The notes under the pieces are model-generated. The model saw only the letters and a program-made list of their open reading frames with translations, did no database searches and was not told where the DNA came from. From Nipponacmea schrenckii (Eukaryota > Mollusca > Gastropoda > Lottiidae): 64,000 nt of DNA. Below, piece after piece: positions 33,995 to 44,249 of the stretch (the stretch's first letter is position 1; the number at the start of each line of letters is the position of its first letter). A program made the translations under genes and the position numbers. The stretch is taken from assembly GCA_030562195.1 (NCBI GenBank), contig JAUJPP010000011.1, positions 1,674,001-1,738,000 of the forward strand, read 5' to 3'.

Positions 33995-36219
33995 TTAAAT
34001 TAACTGTATTTGTGATAAACCAATGTTTTTCGTAGACAAAAATACTTTATTGTCTTCGTTTCTGTAACCAAGATATTCTATAATAATTGATATCTCTAAT
34101 TGAGGTATATAATTAAAATTTTTAGGAAAATATTTTGACCGTGGTATCAGTTCTGTTTCTATTTTAAAACGTGCAAAGTAATCTCTATTTTCATCATTTT
34201 CTTTTATAAATATGGGAGCTGTTACAAATGTTTTATTTACTTGAGATTTATGAATATCAATTGAAGTAAAAATATTATCAAAATCAAAATAAAATCTTAT
34301 ATGTTCAAATTCTTTCCATTTCAAAAATGTATATTTTTTTCTTCCTTCCTTTTGTAAATCCTTATTATTTATCAAATTTACACTTTGTGGTTTTTCATTT
34401 GTCATTAATATAAAATCCAGGAAATATAAATGGTATTCAGTAATGAAAAGAGGATTTTCTTCTCTATTAAACCTATTATCACCAAATATCATATACCAAG
34501 TTATTTTATATTCCAATCCATCGACAAAATCTGTATCAAGTTCGATTTCGATAGGTTTACTATTTTTACTACCTACGGGAAACCTAGTAATCATTTCTTT
34601 TTTTCCTCCCTTTGTTATTGTGAAAATATTTGCTTTATATATTACATCATGTAGATTTAGATTTTGTATACATTTTTTATCTTCATTTTTAATTACTGAC
34701 TTTATTTTCAATTTAAAAGGAAATAATATAGTAACAGTCGTATCAAGATCACTAGCCGAATTCAACTCAAATTTTGCAATGTTACTTTTCTCAAAAACAG
34801 CTTTAAATTTAGATGGTTCAATTAATCTGCCTACATATTTTGCAACAAATCCATACTTTTCTAAAAAACCATCATCAAAGGGTAAAGTAAAATAAGTTTC
34901 TCTAGGTAGAAAATTTTTATTAATTTCTTGAATCATTTTTTCATTTTTTATGTCTTTTGTCTCAATTTTTCGATCTAATTGAAATATTAATGATCTTAAT
35001 CTCTCTAACTATGCTTTGTCTACTACATAAGCCAATTGCTGTTCGATATAGGTTTTAATTTTTGTTAGTTCATTGTTATCATTAAGTTTAGTTTCAAGAT
35101 CAGATAATTCTTGTTTTAATTTTTCTTCGCTTATACCTGGTTTAATATTAGCTATTAGTTGATTTTTATTTTCATCTAATTGGGTTATTAATAAATTTAA
35201 ATTTTCTAACTGAGATTAATCGGCTACATTAACTAATTGTTGTTGAATATAGGTTTTAATTTCTGCTAGCTCGTTGTTATTATTTATTTCTAATTTAGAC
35301 AATTCTTGTTTCAGTCTTTCTTCGCTTATGGTTTAATATTATCTATTAGTTGTTTCAAATCTATTTTCTCTTTTGTAATCCTATCATCTAATTTGTTTAT
35401 TAATGAAATTAAATTCTGTAACCTAGTTTTATCAACCACATTAACTAATTGTTGTCGAACATAAGTTTTAATTTCTGTTAGTTCATTGTTATCATTTAGT
35501 TTCGTCTCTAGATTAGTTCATTCTTGTTTTAATTTTTCTTCGCTTATACCTGGTTTAATGTTACTTATTAGTTCTTTATCATTTGATTTTTGGTTTTTTA
35601 TTTTATCGTCTAGTTGAGATATTAATAAATTTAAATTTTGCAATTGAGATTTATCAACCACATTAACTAATTGTTGTTGAATATAGGTTTTAATTTCTGT
35701 TAGTTCATTATCATCATTTAGTTTCGTTTCAAGATTAGCTAATTCTTGTTTCAATCGTTCTTCATTTATGCCTGGTTTAATGTTACCTATCAGTTGTTTA
35801 ATATCTGATTTTTGTTTTGTAATTTTTTCGTCTAGTTGTGATATTAATAAATTTATTCTATCCAACTGAGATTTATCGATTATATTAACTAATTGTTGTT
35901 GAAAACTTTCTAGTTTTTAATGATGTGAATCTAAAAGTTTTTGATGATTTTCTAATTGGTTTTTACTATCTTTATCTAATACAGTTATTTTTTGATGTAA
36001 ACTTTTAGTTGTTTGACTTAAATAAGCTTTATTTATTGCATCTTTTTTCTGTTGAGGAAATCTTAAATTAGTTATTTTGAAATTATTCATATCTATATCA
36101 CCTTGAAGTGTGTCTCCAGTTTGATCTACAAAATATGGTTTGAATTTATTAAGCGTTAATGTAGGAGCTTCATTCTTTAAGTTTCCTAGACCAAATTTAT
36201 TTGCCATTTTTTTAAACAA
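33995..36219 (-). pseudogene. Polinton fibre-like protein: tail-fibre motif, coiled-coil shaft, C-terminal head
   Basis: Read as one leftward gene. Residues about 33-66 contain GDTLQGDIDMNNFKITNL followed by KDAINKAYL, which closely resembles the repeated motif at the base of phage tail and neck fibres. Five tandem units of about 65-76 residues follow, each with LLISQLDEKI-like heptads and 'QQQLVNVVDKSQL'. This is a coiled-coil shaft at about 34975-35900. The last 313 residues (33995-34936) form an intact globular-looking region in frame with the shaft. In-frame stops lie near 35917, 35518, 35218 and 35009, with at least one frameshift near 35330. The start overlaps the protease stop by 8 bases. 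A trimeric vertex or attachment fibre is inference; the head family is unrecognised. Confidence 0.72.
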
Positions 36220-36625
36220 GATTTAATACTATTTGTTCAAATGGTTTACCTAAACTTAATTGATATAAAACCCAAAGTGAAAGTTGTCCACAAAATTTAT
36301 CTCCTGGTTTTTGAATTTGAAAAGTAGAACATTTTATTGGACCATAATTTAAATCAATAATTTCTTTAGTTGGATCTAATCCATATGAATCAAAAAAATA
36401 CATTGAATTCCCTTTGAACAAAGCAGAATGATGAACGCCTTTTTGATCTGAAGTATGGATATTAGTTATAGCATAAAACTTTGTTTTATTTTTAAGAGAT
36501 GATATTTCATCGCGCATACAATAGTAAAAAGGTTTTATGTTTAATTCTTCTGCCCATCTGATTAATTGAAAATTTGTGGTAGTATCAGTTCCGTATTTTT
36601 GTAAGAATTCTTCGAAAGTAATCAT
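36212..36625 (-). CDS. Polinton adenovirus-type cysteine protease
   Basis: An intact 137-residue protein of the adenain/Ulp1-like fold used by Polintons for virion maturation. The expected catalytic set is visible: His in GVHHSALF (residue 65), Asp in YFFDSYGLD (79), Gln in FQIQKPGDK (105) and Cys in FCGQLSLWVLY (112), in the correct order and spacing. It overlaps the fibre-like gene by 8 bases and starts 3 bases after the integrase stop. Likely substrates are the small GxG-rich proteins of the element (inference). It is one of the few undamaged genes here. Confidence 0.88.
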   Translation of the reverse strand: MITFEEFLQKYGTDTTTNFQLIRWAEELNIKPFYYCMRDEISSLKNKTKFYAITNIHTSDQKGVHHSALFKGNSMYFFDSYGLDPTKEIIDLNYGPIKCSTFQIQKPGDKFCGQLSLWVLYQLSLGKPFEQIVLNLV

Positions 36626-36628
36626 TTT

Positions 36629-37791
36629 TTAAAAATCAGTTTTTTGAAGTTCGTTTTGATAAAATCTACCCAAGATTTCTTCACCATGTAAATCTACTAA
36701 ACTGTAAGTTGGTGGTGAAGTTTTATTAACTTTATCAATAATAAAGATTTCATTCGTCCAATATCCAACATAACCTTTTTCGAATTTACTTTTATATTTA
36801 TAAATACGAACTCGATCTCCAACTTTAAATTTGACTTTAATATTAAAATCCTCATTTTCAAAATTGTTTCGTGTGTTAATTGATTTTATAATATCTGGAT
36901 TTTTGAAGCTTCTGTAGGAGTAACCTTTATAGATGAATGAATTTTATTATTATATTCATCGACAACAATAGGTAATATATTAAGCCATTTTTGAGAATTC
37001 AATTCTGTGAACTTTTTGAATAATTTGTTTTATAGAGTTCTGTTAAATCTCTCAATTACTACAGCTTTACCTTCGTTATATGTACTGTAAATTTCAAACC
37101 CTAAAGATTTCATATTTTTATTATAAAATTCTGTTCCTTGATCTACCCATAACTTTTTGGGTTTTCTATGTTTCATTATTGTTTCAAATGCTTTTTTAAC
37201 AGTTAGACCTGTTTTGTTTTTTAGAGGAATAACCCAAGCGTATCTTGTATATAAATCTATAACTGTTAAGCAATATTTATAACCTCTTTCTGGGGGCATA
37301 TTAATCAAATCAGCTGACCATATATCGTCTTTGGCGAATACTTTCACTTTTAAAAAGTTTTTAGTTTTTCTGAATTCTTTATGAATTTCATCTGCTATTC
37401 CCATACCTAATTTCATTTTTGATTTTAATAATTTTATGATTAATGCTCTTTCATCTTTTTCTCTATAAGTGGGATTTGGAATGGATTCTAATTCTTTAAT
37501 CATTTGTTTGTCTGCTTCATGTCGAAATTGTAAGTCTTCATTTCTGTATAGTTTGTCGTGTTTAAGTGCAGCAGCATCAACTCTATTAACAGGTTCTTCA
37601 CCTGGTTTTGGATTATCATTTTCATCCAATCGTAAATCTAACCTAGTTCCCGGACCAGTGTAATTATGACCTGGAAGATGTTTCTCACCTTTATATTTAG
37701 CCCATGGGAAACCGGGAAGTTTAGTAAGAGATTTTTTAATGTCTCCCGATCCGAAATAGGTTTTAGGGAAGTGAATGTTTATTAAAGACAT
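36629..37791 (-). pseudogene. PLA2-like domain fused to retroviral-type integrase, broken
   Basis: The first 82 residues hold a parvovirus-VP1-like phospholipase A2 signature: the Ca-binding loop YTGPGTRLD (44-52) and the catalytic dyad in VDAAALKHDKLY (His78, Asp79), both intact. A linker runs to about residue 128. An rve integrase core follows, with Asp161 (IWSADLINM), Asp217 (WVDQGTEF) and Glu247 (VVIERFNRTL). A C-terminal SH3-like region (KVGDRVRIYKYKSKFEKGYVG) is visible beyond the breaks. A TAA at about 37030-37032 ends the first frame and another shift lies near 36905. The integrase inserts the element; the PLA2 would suit membrane breaching by a virion. It is the first leftward gene and starts 5 bases inside the right TIR edge. 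Confidence 0.88.
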
Positions 37792-37795
37792 TTTT

Positions 37796-37913
37796 GGTCT
37801 TTGTTTTTAGTTACAAAGGATGTAACCTTTGGTATAAGGGACATCAATCCAGAGAAGAAACCATCGCCAGTGTAATTGAACTTTTCCTTTTCATGCTTTA
37901 AAATCAATCCCAT
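37796..37913 (-). pseudogene. TIR-borne duplicate N-terminus of the first Polinton gene
   Basis: The first 39 codons of the gene at 23815 are repeated here because they lie in the terminal repeat. The frame runs past the TIR edge for a few codons and ends at 37782, overlapping the integrase start. It is a by-product of the TIR rather than a functional gene, although the promoter in front of it may drive the leftward genes. Confidence 0.75.
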
Positions 37914-38051
37914 ATTTTTAATATAGTAGATTTGAAAAAAGAAACAAAAGAAATTTATTACAAGTATAAATAAATTCAAAGGTTCATAATCAATGCAACA
38001 TTATTGATAGTACAACTCATAGTTACGGATGTTGATATTAGGTTGTTGTTC

Positions 38052-38228
38052 AAATACGCAGTCTCAGAGGAATGATATTCCTATTTTATGTTAATAAGTT
38101 ACTCCAATACGCAGACTCAAACAGATACTCCAATACGCAGTCTCAGAGGAATGATATTCCTATTTTATGTTAATTAGCTACTCTAATACGCAGTCTCAGA
38201 GGAATGATATTCCTTTTCTATGTTAATA
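38052..38228 (-). repeat. Iteron-like repeats in the right TIR
   Basis: Mirror of 22548-22731: three GGAATGATATTCC-containing units with AATACGCAGTCTCAG words, plus one partial unit. Confidence 0.7.
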
Positions 38229-38836
38229 AGATCACATGGTACATAACACATATTTCTGAGTCAATACTGCATTATTGATTATTCATAACATCTGCTGGAA
38301 TACTTGCCACGTAACCTGAAACATAAATGGAGAATTTATTATTAAATATTTTACACGCTCACCTTTCTAAACAGAATCTCGAACAAATATTTTCAAATCA
38401 CATTAGTTTCCAGAACGTTACTTCTTCAGAATTATTTTGAAACCATTCGTTCTAGTTTTACAATTGACAAACTTACGAAAATTTGATATTATTAACTGTT
38501 AATATTAGATATAGATATTACATACCTTAATTGGATAATTGTCAAATATAATTCTGTTAATCTCTTGTCCAAAGAATATTACATCTAGAGTAATAACAGA
38601 AACTAAACTGTTCATTAACAGTTAAAATGAGTTGGCAAGTAACAGGTGTAAACTATTACTGCGCAGTTAATAAAATTCGAGAATATTCAAGAATGTTAAA
38701 GAGAATATTGATTAAACAATTTTAATAATTTAGCAGACGAATTTAGTTAATAATATATCATGAAGTTTAAAGTGAATGTTTATTTAAGACATTTTTGGTG
38801 ATGTATTTTATTTAAAGGGAGGGCGGGTGGGCAAAT

Positions 38837-38917
38837 AGTAGTATATGAGCTTACAGATATCCGGTAGCTCGGAGCGGAGCGGAGGGTTGCCGGATATCTG
38901 TAAGCTCTATTACTACT
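38837..38917. other. Terminal hairpin at the right Polinton end
   Basis: 28-base arms at 38837-38864 and 38890-38917 around a 25-base loop. The arms differ at a few positions. The loop is in the same TIR-relative orientation as at the left end, so no flip-flop inversion is seen. Confidence 0.85.
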
Positions 38918-38923
38918 GGGAAT
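38918..38923. repeat. Right target-site duplication of the Polinton (GGGAAT)
   Basis: Identical to 21826-21831. The flank beyond (gggaattatgagtaatggga) also resembles 'cccattactcataattccc' near 21050 in reverse, so the target was itself repeat-rich. Confidence 0.9.
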
Positions 38924-39148
38924 TATGAGTAATGGGATTAAACAATAAGGACACTTAAAGTTAATACGAATAAAATAGAAGTAGGCCAAAGACCAAACAA
39001 AACGATGTAGGGGCCTATATTATATAGACCCAATTCCAAAGCAATCAAATCACTTGTTTGATTGAAGGTTTAAAGGCTCACAGTTCCAAAAAGCCTGGGG
39101 ATAAGGTTTCGTGCCACACTCGGAACTGTCAACAGGTCCACAGTTCCA

Positions 39149-39442
39149 GTGAATATTTTACTTTCTCTTTCCTTGTCTAAGATGTATTACTTTTTAAGAA
39201 TAAAACAAATGGGAGCTCTATGGAAATATGGACAAACTTCTCCAAAAAAAAAAAAGACACCCAGAAACCCGACAGCATCAGACTCTGATAGTTACGGTAG
39301 TACCTCGGGTAATGACCTTGAAAATGCTAAAGTTGCAGGTAAACAATACCCGACGAATACGTTCACTGCCTTGATGAATGATCCGGACATGACATTACCA
39401 GATGACATTGCACAAACATACAGTCGTTTGCCATTATGGTAA
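39149..39442 (+). CDS. Hypothetical exon-like frame
   Basis: A 97-codon frame. The part from MGALWKYGQTSPKKKKTPRN, then SDSDSYGSTSGND, has a protein-like texture: a basic patch, a Ser/Asp patch, then FTALMNDPDMTLPDDIAQTY. A possible donor (ATG|GTAATT) lies at the end, before the TAA. I do not recognise it. It could be an exon of a host or transposon gene, or chance. Confidence 0.25.
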   Translation: MNILLSLSLSKMYYFLRIKQMGALWKYGQTSPKKKKTPRNPTASDSDSYGSTSGNDLENAKVAGKQYPTNTFTALMNDPDMTLPDDIAQTYSRLPLW

Positions 39443-40553
39443 TTTTGTTTGGCAAAATTCTTTCGGTGTATGAATGAGGCAATTTTGATAATGTTTAATT
39501 CTTTCGATCAGTGTTTTACAAGCTAGTTGAGCTTTACAGAATGTAATATGTATAATCCTACACAGTTTTGTTTTTAAAGTTAATTTATTATTTTTTTTCT
39601 GCCCCGAACATATCACTTGCCCCCCCCCCCCCCAAACAATTACGTATGGCTATGGGCCTGTTTTTGGGTGTGTGAACATCTTTAAACATTTAACTAAGAA
39701 AGGCTGCTTCAATAAACCAGGTAGATTCATTCAGTTTTGTCAACAAAAAGACATTCTTAATCTAACAGTAGCCTGCTTTTTTGAGGCTCATCAAAATAAT
39801 CGTATGGTGTTTTCAGGTGCTCCCTTTTCATCCGTTATCAATAGATTTTAGTATTTACATAAAGTTCAATAATGCAACAAAAAAATTTCTGAAATAAGTC
39901 TCGTGAAAAGGTATATTTTTCGTGAAGTTGTTTGATATTGCTCAATATTGACGTGTGTTTTATATCAATAGAAATAGAGGGAATAATGATATTATAAACT
40001 TGGGGCTGAAAACTTGATAATAACTCTCGCGGATAAGAATTTAAATTCACTCACGTTAGACGCTGTTTCCCACGACCTCTAAATTGTCCGGGTTAAATGA
40101 CTTTTACAAGGTTTCCTTTGTTGAACAGGAAGGGTTTGGTAGTCGTTAATACAGCAGTGTTCTTCCACTAGAAGAAAGCGGGTAGATAAATTATAATAAT
40201 AATACAGAGTAATAAATCATGTCAAAATCCAACTAAGAGATCAAAATTTCGGACTTCTCGAAATCCTAGGATTGTCGAATCATAAGAATTCGAAGAACGA
40301 GTTTTCGACCTCCCGTTTACTGGGTTTTCGATAACTTGGAAAACACGGAAAAAAATTTCAGAAAGTTCCGAGTTTTCGACCTCCCGTAAACTCGGACTTT
40401 GAAGTCCTACTTTTCCATTTTTATCTGAAAACTGAAAACTCGGAATTTACTATCAATATTAAGGCGGGTTTCAGGGCCGCACATACGTATTTTCTCATGA
40501 CATATATAGAGACTTGGTGCTACTGGAGTCGCAAAATAGTCAATTATTGTTTA
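39443..40553. other. Intergenic, no gene
   Basis: It contains a C homopolymer at about 39619-39633. At about 40240-40450 there is a repeat with 'gagttttcgacctcccg' words related to 16090-16330. No convincing coding frame. Confidence 0.5.
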
Positions 40554-40561
40554 GCCTTAAT

Positions 40562-40930
40562 TAGGGGCGCAGATCGCCTTTTCAATGGGTGGGGGAGGGG
40601 GGGCAGTGGCGTACCCAGGATTTACTCAAAAGGGGTCGGCATGAGAAGGTTTCAGTTGAGCTTGTGACACCGTATCTTTATAGCTCTCCGAAATATTATT
40701 GAAAGACAAGCACCTCCTTGAATGTTACTGAATTTTCCAGTCATCAGTTAGTCAAAGGAGGTGCCTTTCTTTCAAAAATAGTGGGTGCAAATTGTATAGG
40801 GTCTGCCGGACATATTTTACTGATCACATGACATGATTGACGAAAATATGCGACCGACTTCGTGACGACGCGACGACTTTAAATAAATGAAGTGAAGTGC
40901 CCCCCCCCCCCCCCTGGATCTGCGCCCCTG
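40562..40930. mobile_element. hAT-type MITE with 8-bp target duplication
   Basis: TAGGGGCGCAGATC at the left and GATCTGCGCCCCTG at the right form the inverted ends. GCCTTAAT occurs directly outside both (40554-40561 and 40931-40938), an 8-bp duplication typical of hAT elements. Inside are G and C homopolymers and a second CAGTGGCGTACCCAGG end-like word near 40605, as if a related element were nested or rearranged. It is 369 bp, non-coding. Confidence 0.82.
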
Positions 40931-41763
40931 GCCTTAATCTGCACAAAGCAATCTTAAATTTTCTTCTTATTTGTGTACAAAAATTTTGCATTTTCTTGTC
41001 GCAATACAACTTGAGATGACAGATTGTGACCATAATCGGTTTATAATCTATCATTTCACGCCGTGTTTTGACTAAAAAAATTGAGAAATTTAGGTACACG
41101 GATAAGAAGAAAAAATCCGATTTAGCCAAATTCTTCAAAGTGGCAATCTGAGACAGAATACTCGTCCGGCAGATGAGCTGCATATGGGAATTAATAATAC
41201 TGATATTGGTTTAAGAATTTATTTCTAATTATTTCTGTTGATTGATACCGAAATGCAGTACTCGTCTCGAGGACGGAAGCCACACCCACTTCATAGCCAA
41301 ATCATCCAGGTTTACATTGTCTGTAAGGTCTTTTTAGACACATAGTCCAAACTCTACTTTTCTATTCATACAATGACTATAGTTGACTTGATAATACATG
41401 AAGCAAATCACATTTTAAAATAATTTTATTTCCCCTATCATGATGAGCTTGTTTTAGATGTTGATAAAATAACTAACTTTTCTCTTGATTTGAATAATGT
41501 CATTTATAAATGATTGTTAAATGGCAATATAAGAAATGACTATAAATAGTATTGACTAGGAGAACTAAATAAAATTAAAATATCAACACCAAAATATGGG
41601 GTAACATTTTGCCACAGTATTGTCTGACAACGGGGTTATATTTTGCCACAGTATTGTCTGACAACATTCCCCCATACCAACATGATAGGAATAATTTGTG
41701 ACATAGTAACTTTGAAAGAAATTTGTACAACAACGAAAAAGCATAATGTGGACGGAAAACAAG

Positions 41764-43114
41764 ATAGCTTGCCAGGCAAGGTAACATACGCCCACTTCAG
41801 CAAACAGAATATTCCATGTTTTTTCATTTAATCAAGGGCAATAACTCATAAACCGACATCTGGAATCGCACCATTTTTTAACTTGTCCGAGATGTTGTTA
41901 AGATGAATACACATACCAAGTTTCATTCAAATCGGATAAAAACTACAGCTTCTAATGCGTACAAAATAAATTTTTAACATTTTCTCATTTAATCAAGGGC
42001 AATAACTCATAAACAGACATCTGGCGAGATATTATCAAGATGAATACACATAACAAGTTTCATTCAAATCGGATAAAAACTACAGCTTCTATTGCGTACA
42101 CAAGTAAATTTTAACGTTTATTCATTTAATCAAGGGCCATAACTCATAAACAGACATCTGGCGAGATATTATCAAGATGAATACACATACCAAGTTTCAT
42201 TCATATCGGATGAAAACTATAGCTTCTATTGCATACACAAGTACATTTTAATGTTTTTTCATTTAATCAAGGGCCATTACTCATAAACCGACATCTGGAA
42301 TCGTGCCATTTTCGAACTTGTCCGAGATATTAACAAGATGAATACACATACCAAGTTTCATTCAAATCGGATAAAAACTGCAGCTTCTATTGCGTACACA
42401 AGTAAATTTTAACGTTTTTTCATTTAATCAAGGGCCATAACTCATAAGCCGACATATGGAATCGTATCATTTTCGAACTTGTCCGAGATATATTCAAGAT
42501 GAATACACATACCAAGTTTCATTCAAATCGGATAAAAACTACAGCTTCTATTGCGTACACAAGTAAATTTTAACGTTTTTTCATTTAATCAAGTGCAATA
42601 ACTCATAAACCGACATCTGGAATCGTGCCATTTTCGAACTTGTCCGAGATATTAACAAGATGAATGCACATACCAAGTTTCATTCAAATCGGATAAAAAC
42701 TACAGCTTCTATTGCGTACACAAGTAAATTTTAACGTTTTTTTCATTTAATCAAGTGCAATAACTCATAAACCGACATCTGGAATCGTGCCATTTTCAAA
42801 CTTGTCCGAGATATTTACAAGATGAATGCACATACCAAGTTTCATTCAAATCGGATAAAAACTACAGCTTCTATTGCGTACACAAGTAAATTTTAACGTT
42901 TTTTCATTTAATCAAGTGCCATAACTCATAAACCGACATCTGGAATCGTGCCATTTTCGAACTTGTCCGAGATATTAACAAGATGAATGCACATACCAAG
43001 TTTCATTCAAATCGGATAAAAACTCTGGCCTGTATCGCGTACACAAGTAATTGTTGACCGACGGACGGACAGGGGTGATGGCAATATACGTCCACATTTC
43101 CATGTGGGCGTATA
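41764..43114 (-). mobile_element. Pearl-like tandem-core element
   Basis: The ends are as at 9540-11000: ATAGCTTGCCAGGCAAGG and CATGTGGGCGTATA. About eight core units are marked by 'taccaagtttcattcaaatc' near 41912, 42052, 42188, 42350, 42513, 42672, 42834 and 42996. Most are spaced 160-163 bp and two 136-140 bp. A GACGGACGGACAGGG tract precedes the right end. The core differs from that of the copy at 9540, although the ends are nearly identical. Confidence 0.78.
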
Positions 43115-43234
43115 AAAAGTATTAAAAATACAAACATAGTAAATGGTTAAATAATAGAGAAAAGAATTTAAATTAAACTAAAATCAACTTAGCAGATGCC
43201 CTGATTCCTGATCTAATTGAGCAGACTTTAATTC

Positions 43235-43420
43235 AGAGAGGGGAGACCATTCAACAGATGCCATGATCCAACTGAATGAACTCCAATCTATGTTACAAAA
43301 ATATAAAACATACACACTGAAACTAAACCCTTAAAATAAAATGCATTATAATGAAAAGAGGGAAGACCATCCAACAGATGCCATGATCCAACTGAATGAT
43401 CCCCTCCATGTTACAAAAGG
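43235..43420 (+). repeat. Short direct repeat
   Basis: 'aacagatgccatgatccaac' plus the surrounding 'gaccatyca' and 'tgaatga' occur twice, near 43250 and 43370. A related scrap is near 45518. These look like remnants of a retroelement non-coding region. Confidence 0.45.
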
Positions 43421-43576
43421 TAATAAAACTAGGCTCCTTGAAATGAAATTATAACAACTAACCTTAAAGTTTGGACAAACAGATATTACGATCCAATTGG
43501 CTACGAGAATTTAAATGTTGCACATTAAATGAATGTATACGAATGAGGAAATAATGCTTTAGAAACATGTAACTGT

Positions 43577-43750
43577 TTACATTTCCAATGTTGGAATACG
43601 AAGAAATTTTTTGAAAGCATTTGATTGCCATCTGCCCATGAGAGAAATCTGAATAGAAGAAGCACCTTTTGTAGCAGCCCAAGTAGCTGCTCCTATCCTG
43701 AAACTGTGAGATTTATATAGATTTTCATCCAATCCTGCCCATTAAACTTC
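43577..43750 (-). pseudogene. Tyrosine recombinase C-terminal remnant (DIRS/Crypton type)
   Basis: In the frame ending at the stop at 43577-43579 the minus strand reads AGLDENLYKSHSFRIGAATW, then MGRWQSNAFKKFLRIPTL. This is the HxxR box and the following GRW...SNAF...(Y)IR block of tyrosine recombinases found in DIRS and Crypton elements. The catalytic tyrosine position appears as Phe (KKFLR), so the remnant would be inactive. A TAA lies just upstream of the fragment, and further related residues (RPLVAIEGVTNRG) lie beyond it near 43790-43830 in broken frame. The longer overlapping frame at 43464-43682 is a shadow. Confidence 0.7.
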
Positions 43751-44111
43751 GAAAAAGTGTAATTTAAAATCTTTTATCCCTCGGTTTGTTACACCTTCAA
43801 TAGCTACAAGGGGACGAATACTCGTACTGTCAATGAAACCTTATGATGTATATCTACCTTTGAGAATTCTTTTCTTATACGACTCTTTGAGAACTTTAAA
43901 ATTTAAGTAATATTGTGGAAAAATGGCGGCAATATAAAGTGCATAAACTTCCCATAATGCAATTGATTTCAACGCCCTCTAGTGGAAGGTAACTCTTCCT
44001 TAACTGTAGCAGACGACAGAGCAATAAAATATTTTTCTGCTAAAAATTAATTTGCACATCAGTAATACTTTTAACTATGGAAGCCGGTTGCGGCCATTCA
44101 ATTTCGCGTGT

Positions 44112-44249
44112 TCTCGAGAACGCGAGAAAGCGAGAACGCGAGAAAGCGAGAACGCGAGAAAGCGAGAACGCGAGAAAGCGAGAACGCGAGAAAGCGAGAA
44201 CGCAACGCGAGAAAGCGAGGGACGAGACCTCGAGAAAGCGACAACACGA
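44112..44249 (+). repeat. GCGAGAAAGCGAGAAC minisatellite
   Basis: The two 8-base words GCGAGAAA and GCGAGAAC alternate several times. The same words recur at about 45676-45704, on the far side of the Penelope-like element. Open frames through it (Arg/Glu-rich) are artefacts of the repeat. Confidence 0.85.

Larger units (their letters stand above)
21832..38917. mobile_element. Polinton/Maverick DNA transposon, complete but decayed (17,086 bp)
   Basis: Bounded by GGGAAT duplications and long inverted repeats that begin AGTAGTAATAGAG and end in the mirror of it. It carries the diagnostic set: protein-primed polymerase B, retroviral-type integrase, adenovirus-type protease, packaging ATPase, double-jelly-roll capsid and penton-like protein. 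It also carries a PLA2 domain, a fibre-like gene and small proteins. Genes left of about 30.25 kb read rightward and those to the right read leftward, meeting tail to tail. Later events inside it are a MITE of about 0.94 kb at 22869-23807, a LINE at about 27618-29572 and a 211-bp tandem duplication at 31843-32264. Most large genes carry stops or frameshifts, so it is not autonomous now. Confidence 0.96.
37796..38917 (-). repeat. Right terminal inverted repeat of the Polinton
   Basis: It is 1,122 bp, reverse complement of 21832-23932 without the MITE. It preserves the empty site of that MITE at about 37910-37930. It ends in ...TAAGCTCTATTACTACT at 38917, directly before GGGAAT. Confidence 0.95.

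Noticed and set aside
21832..38917. Considered whether the virus-like genes are contamination by a free virus
   Set aside because: Perfect target duplications, host-type repeats on both flanks and later LINE and MITE insertions show it is an integrated, old genomic copy.
41764..43114. Regular tandem units, considered as CRISPR or satellite array
   Set aside because: The whole 160-bp unit repeats, with no short repeat plus unique spacer pattern, and defined transposon-like ends enclose it.
43464..43682. 72-codon frame on the minus strand
   Set aside because: It is a shadow of the tyrosine recombinase fragment in another frame.
44052..44249. Arg/Glu-rich N-terminal extension of the Penelope-like frame
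   Set aside because: It is a translation of the GCGAGAAC minisatellite and is open in several frames at once.
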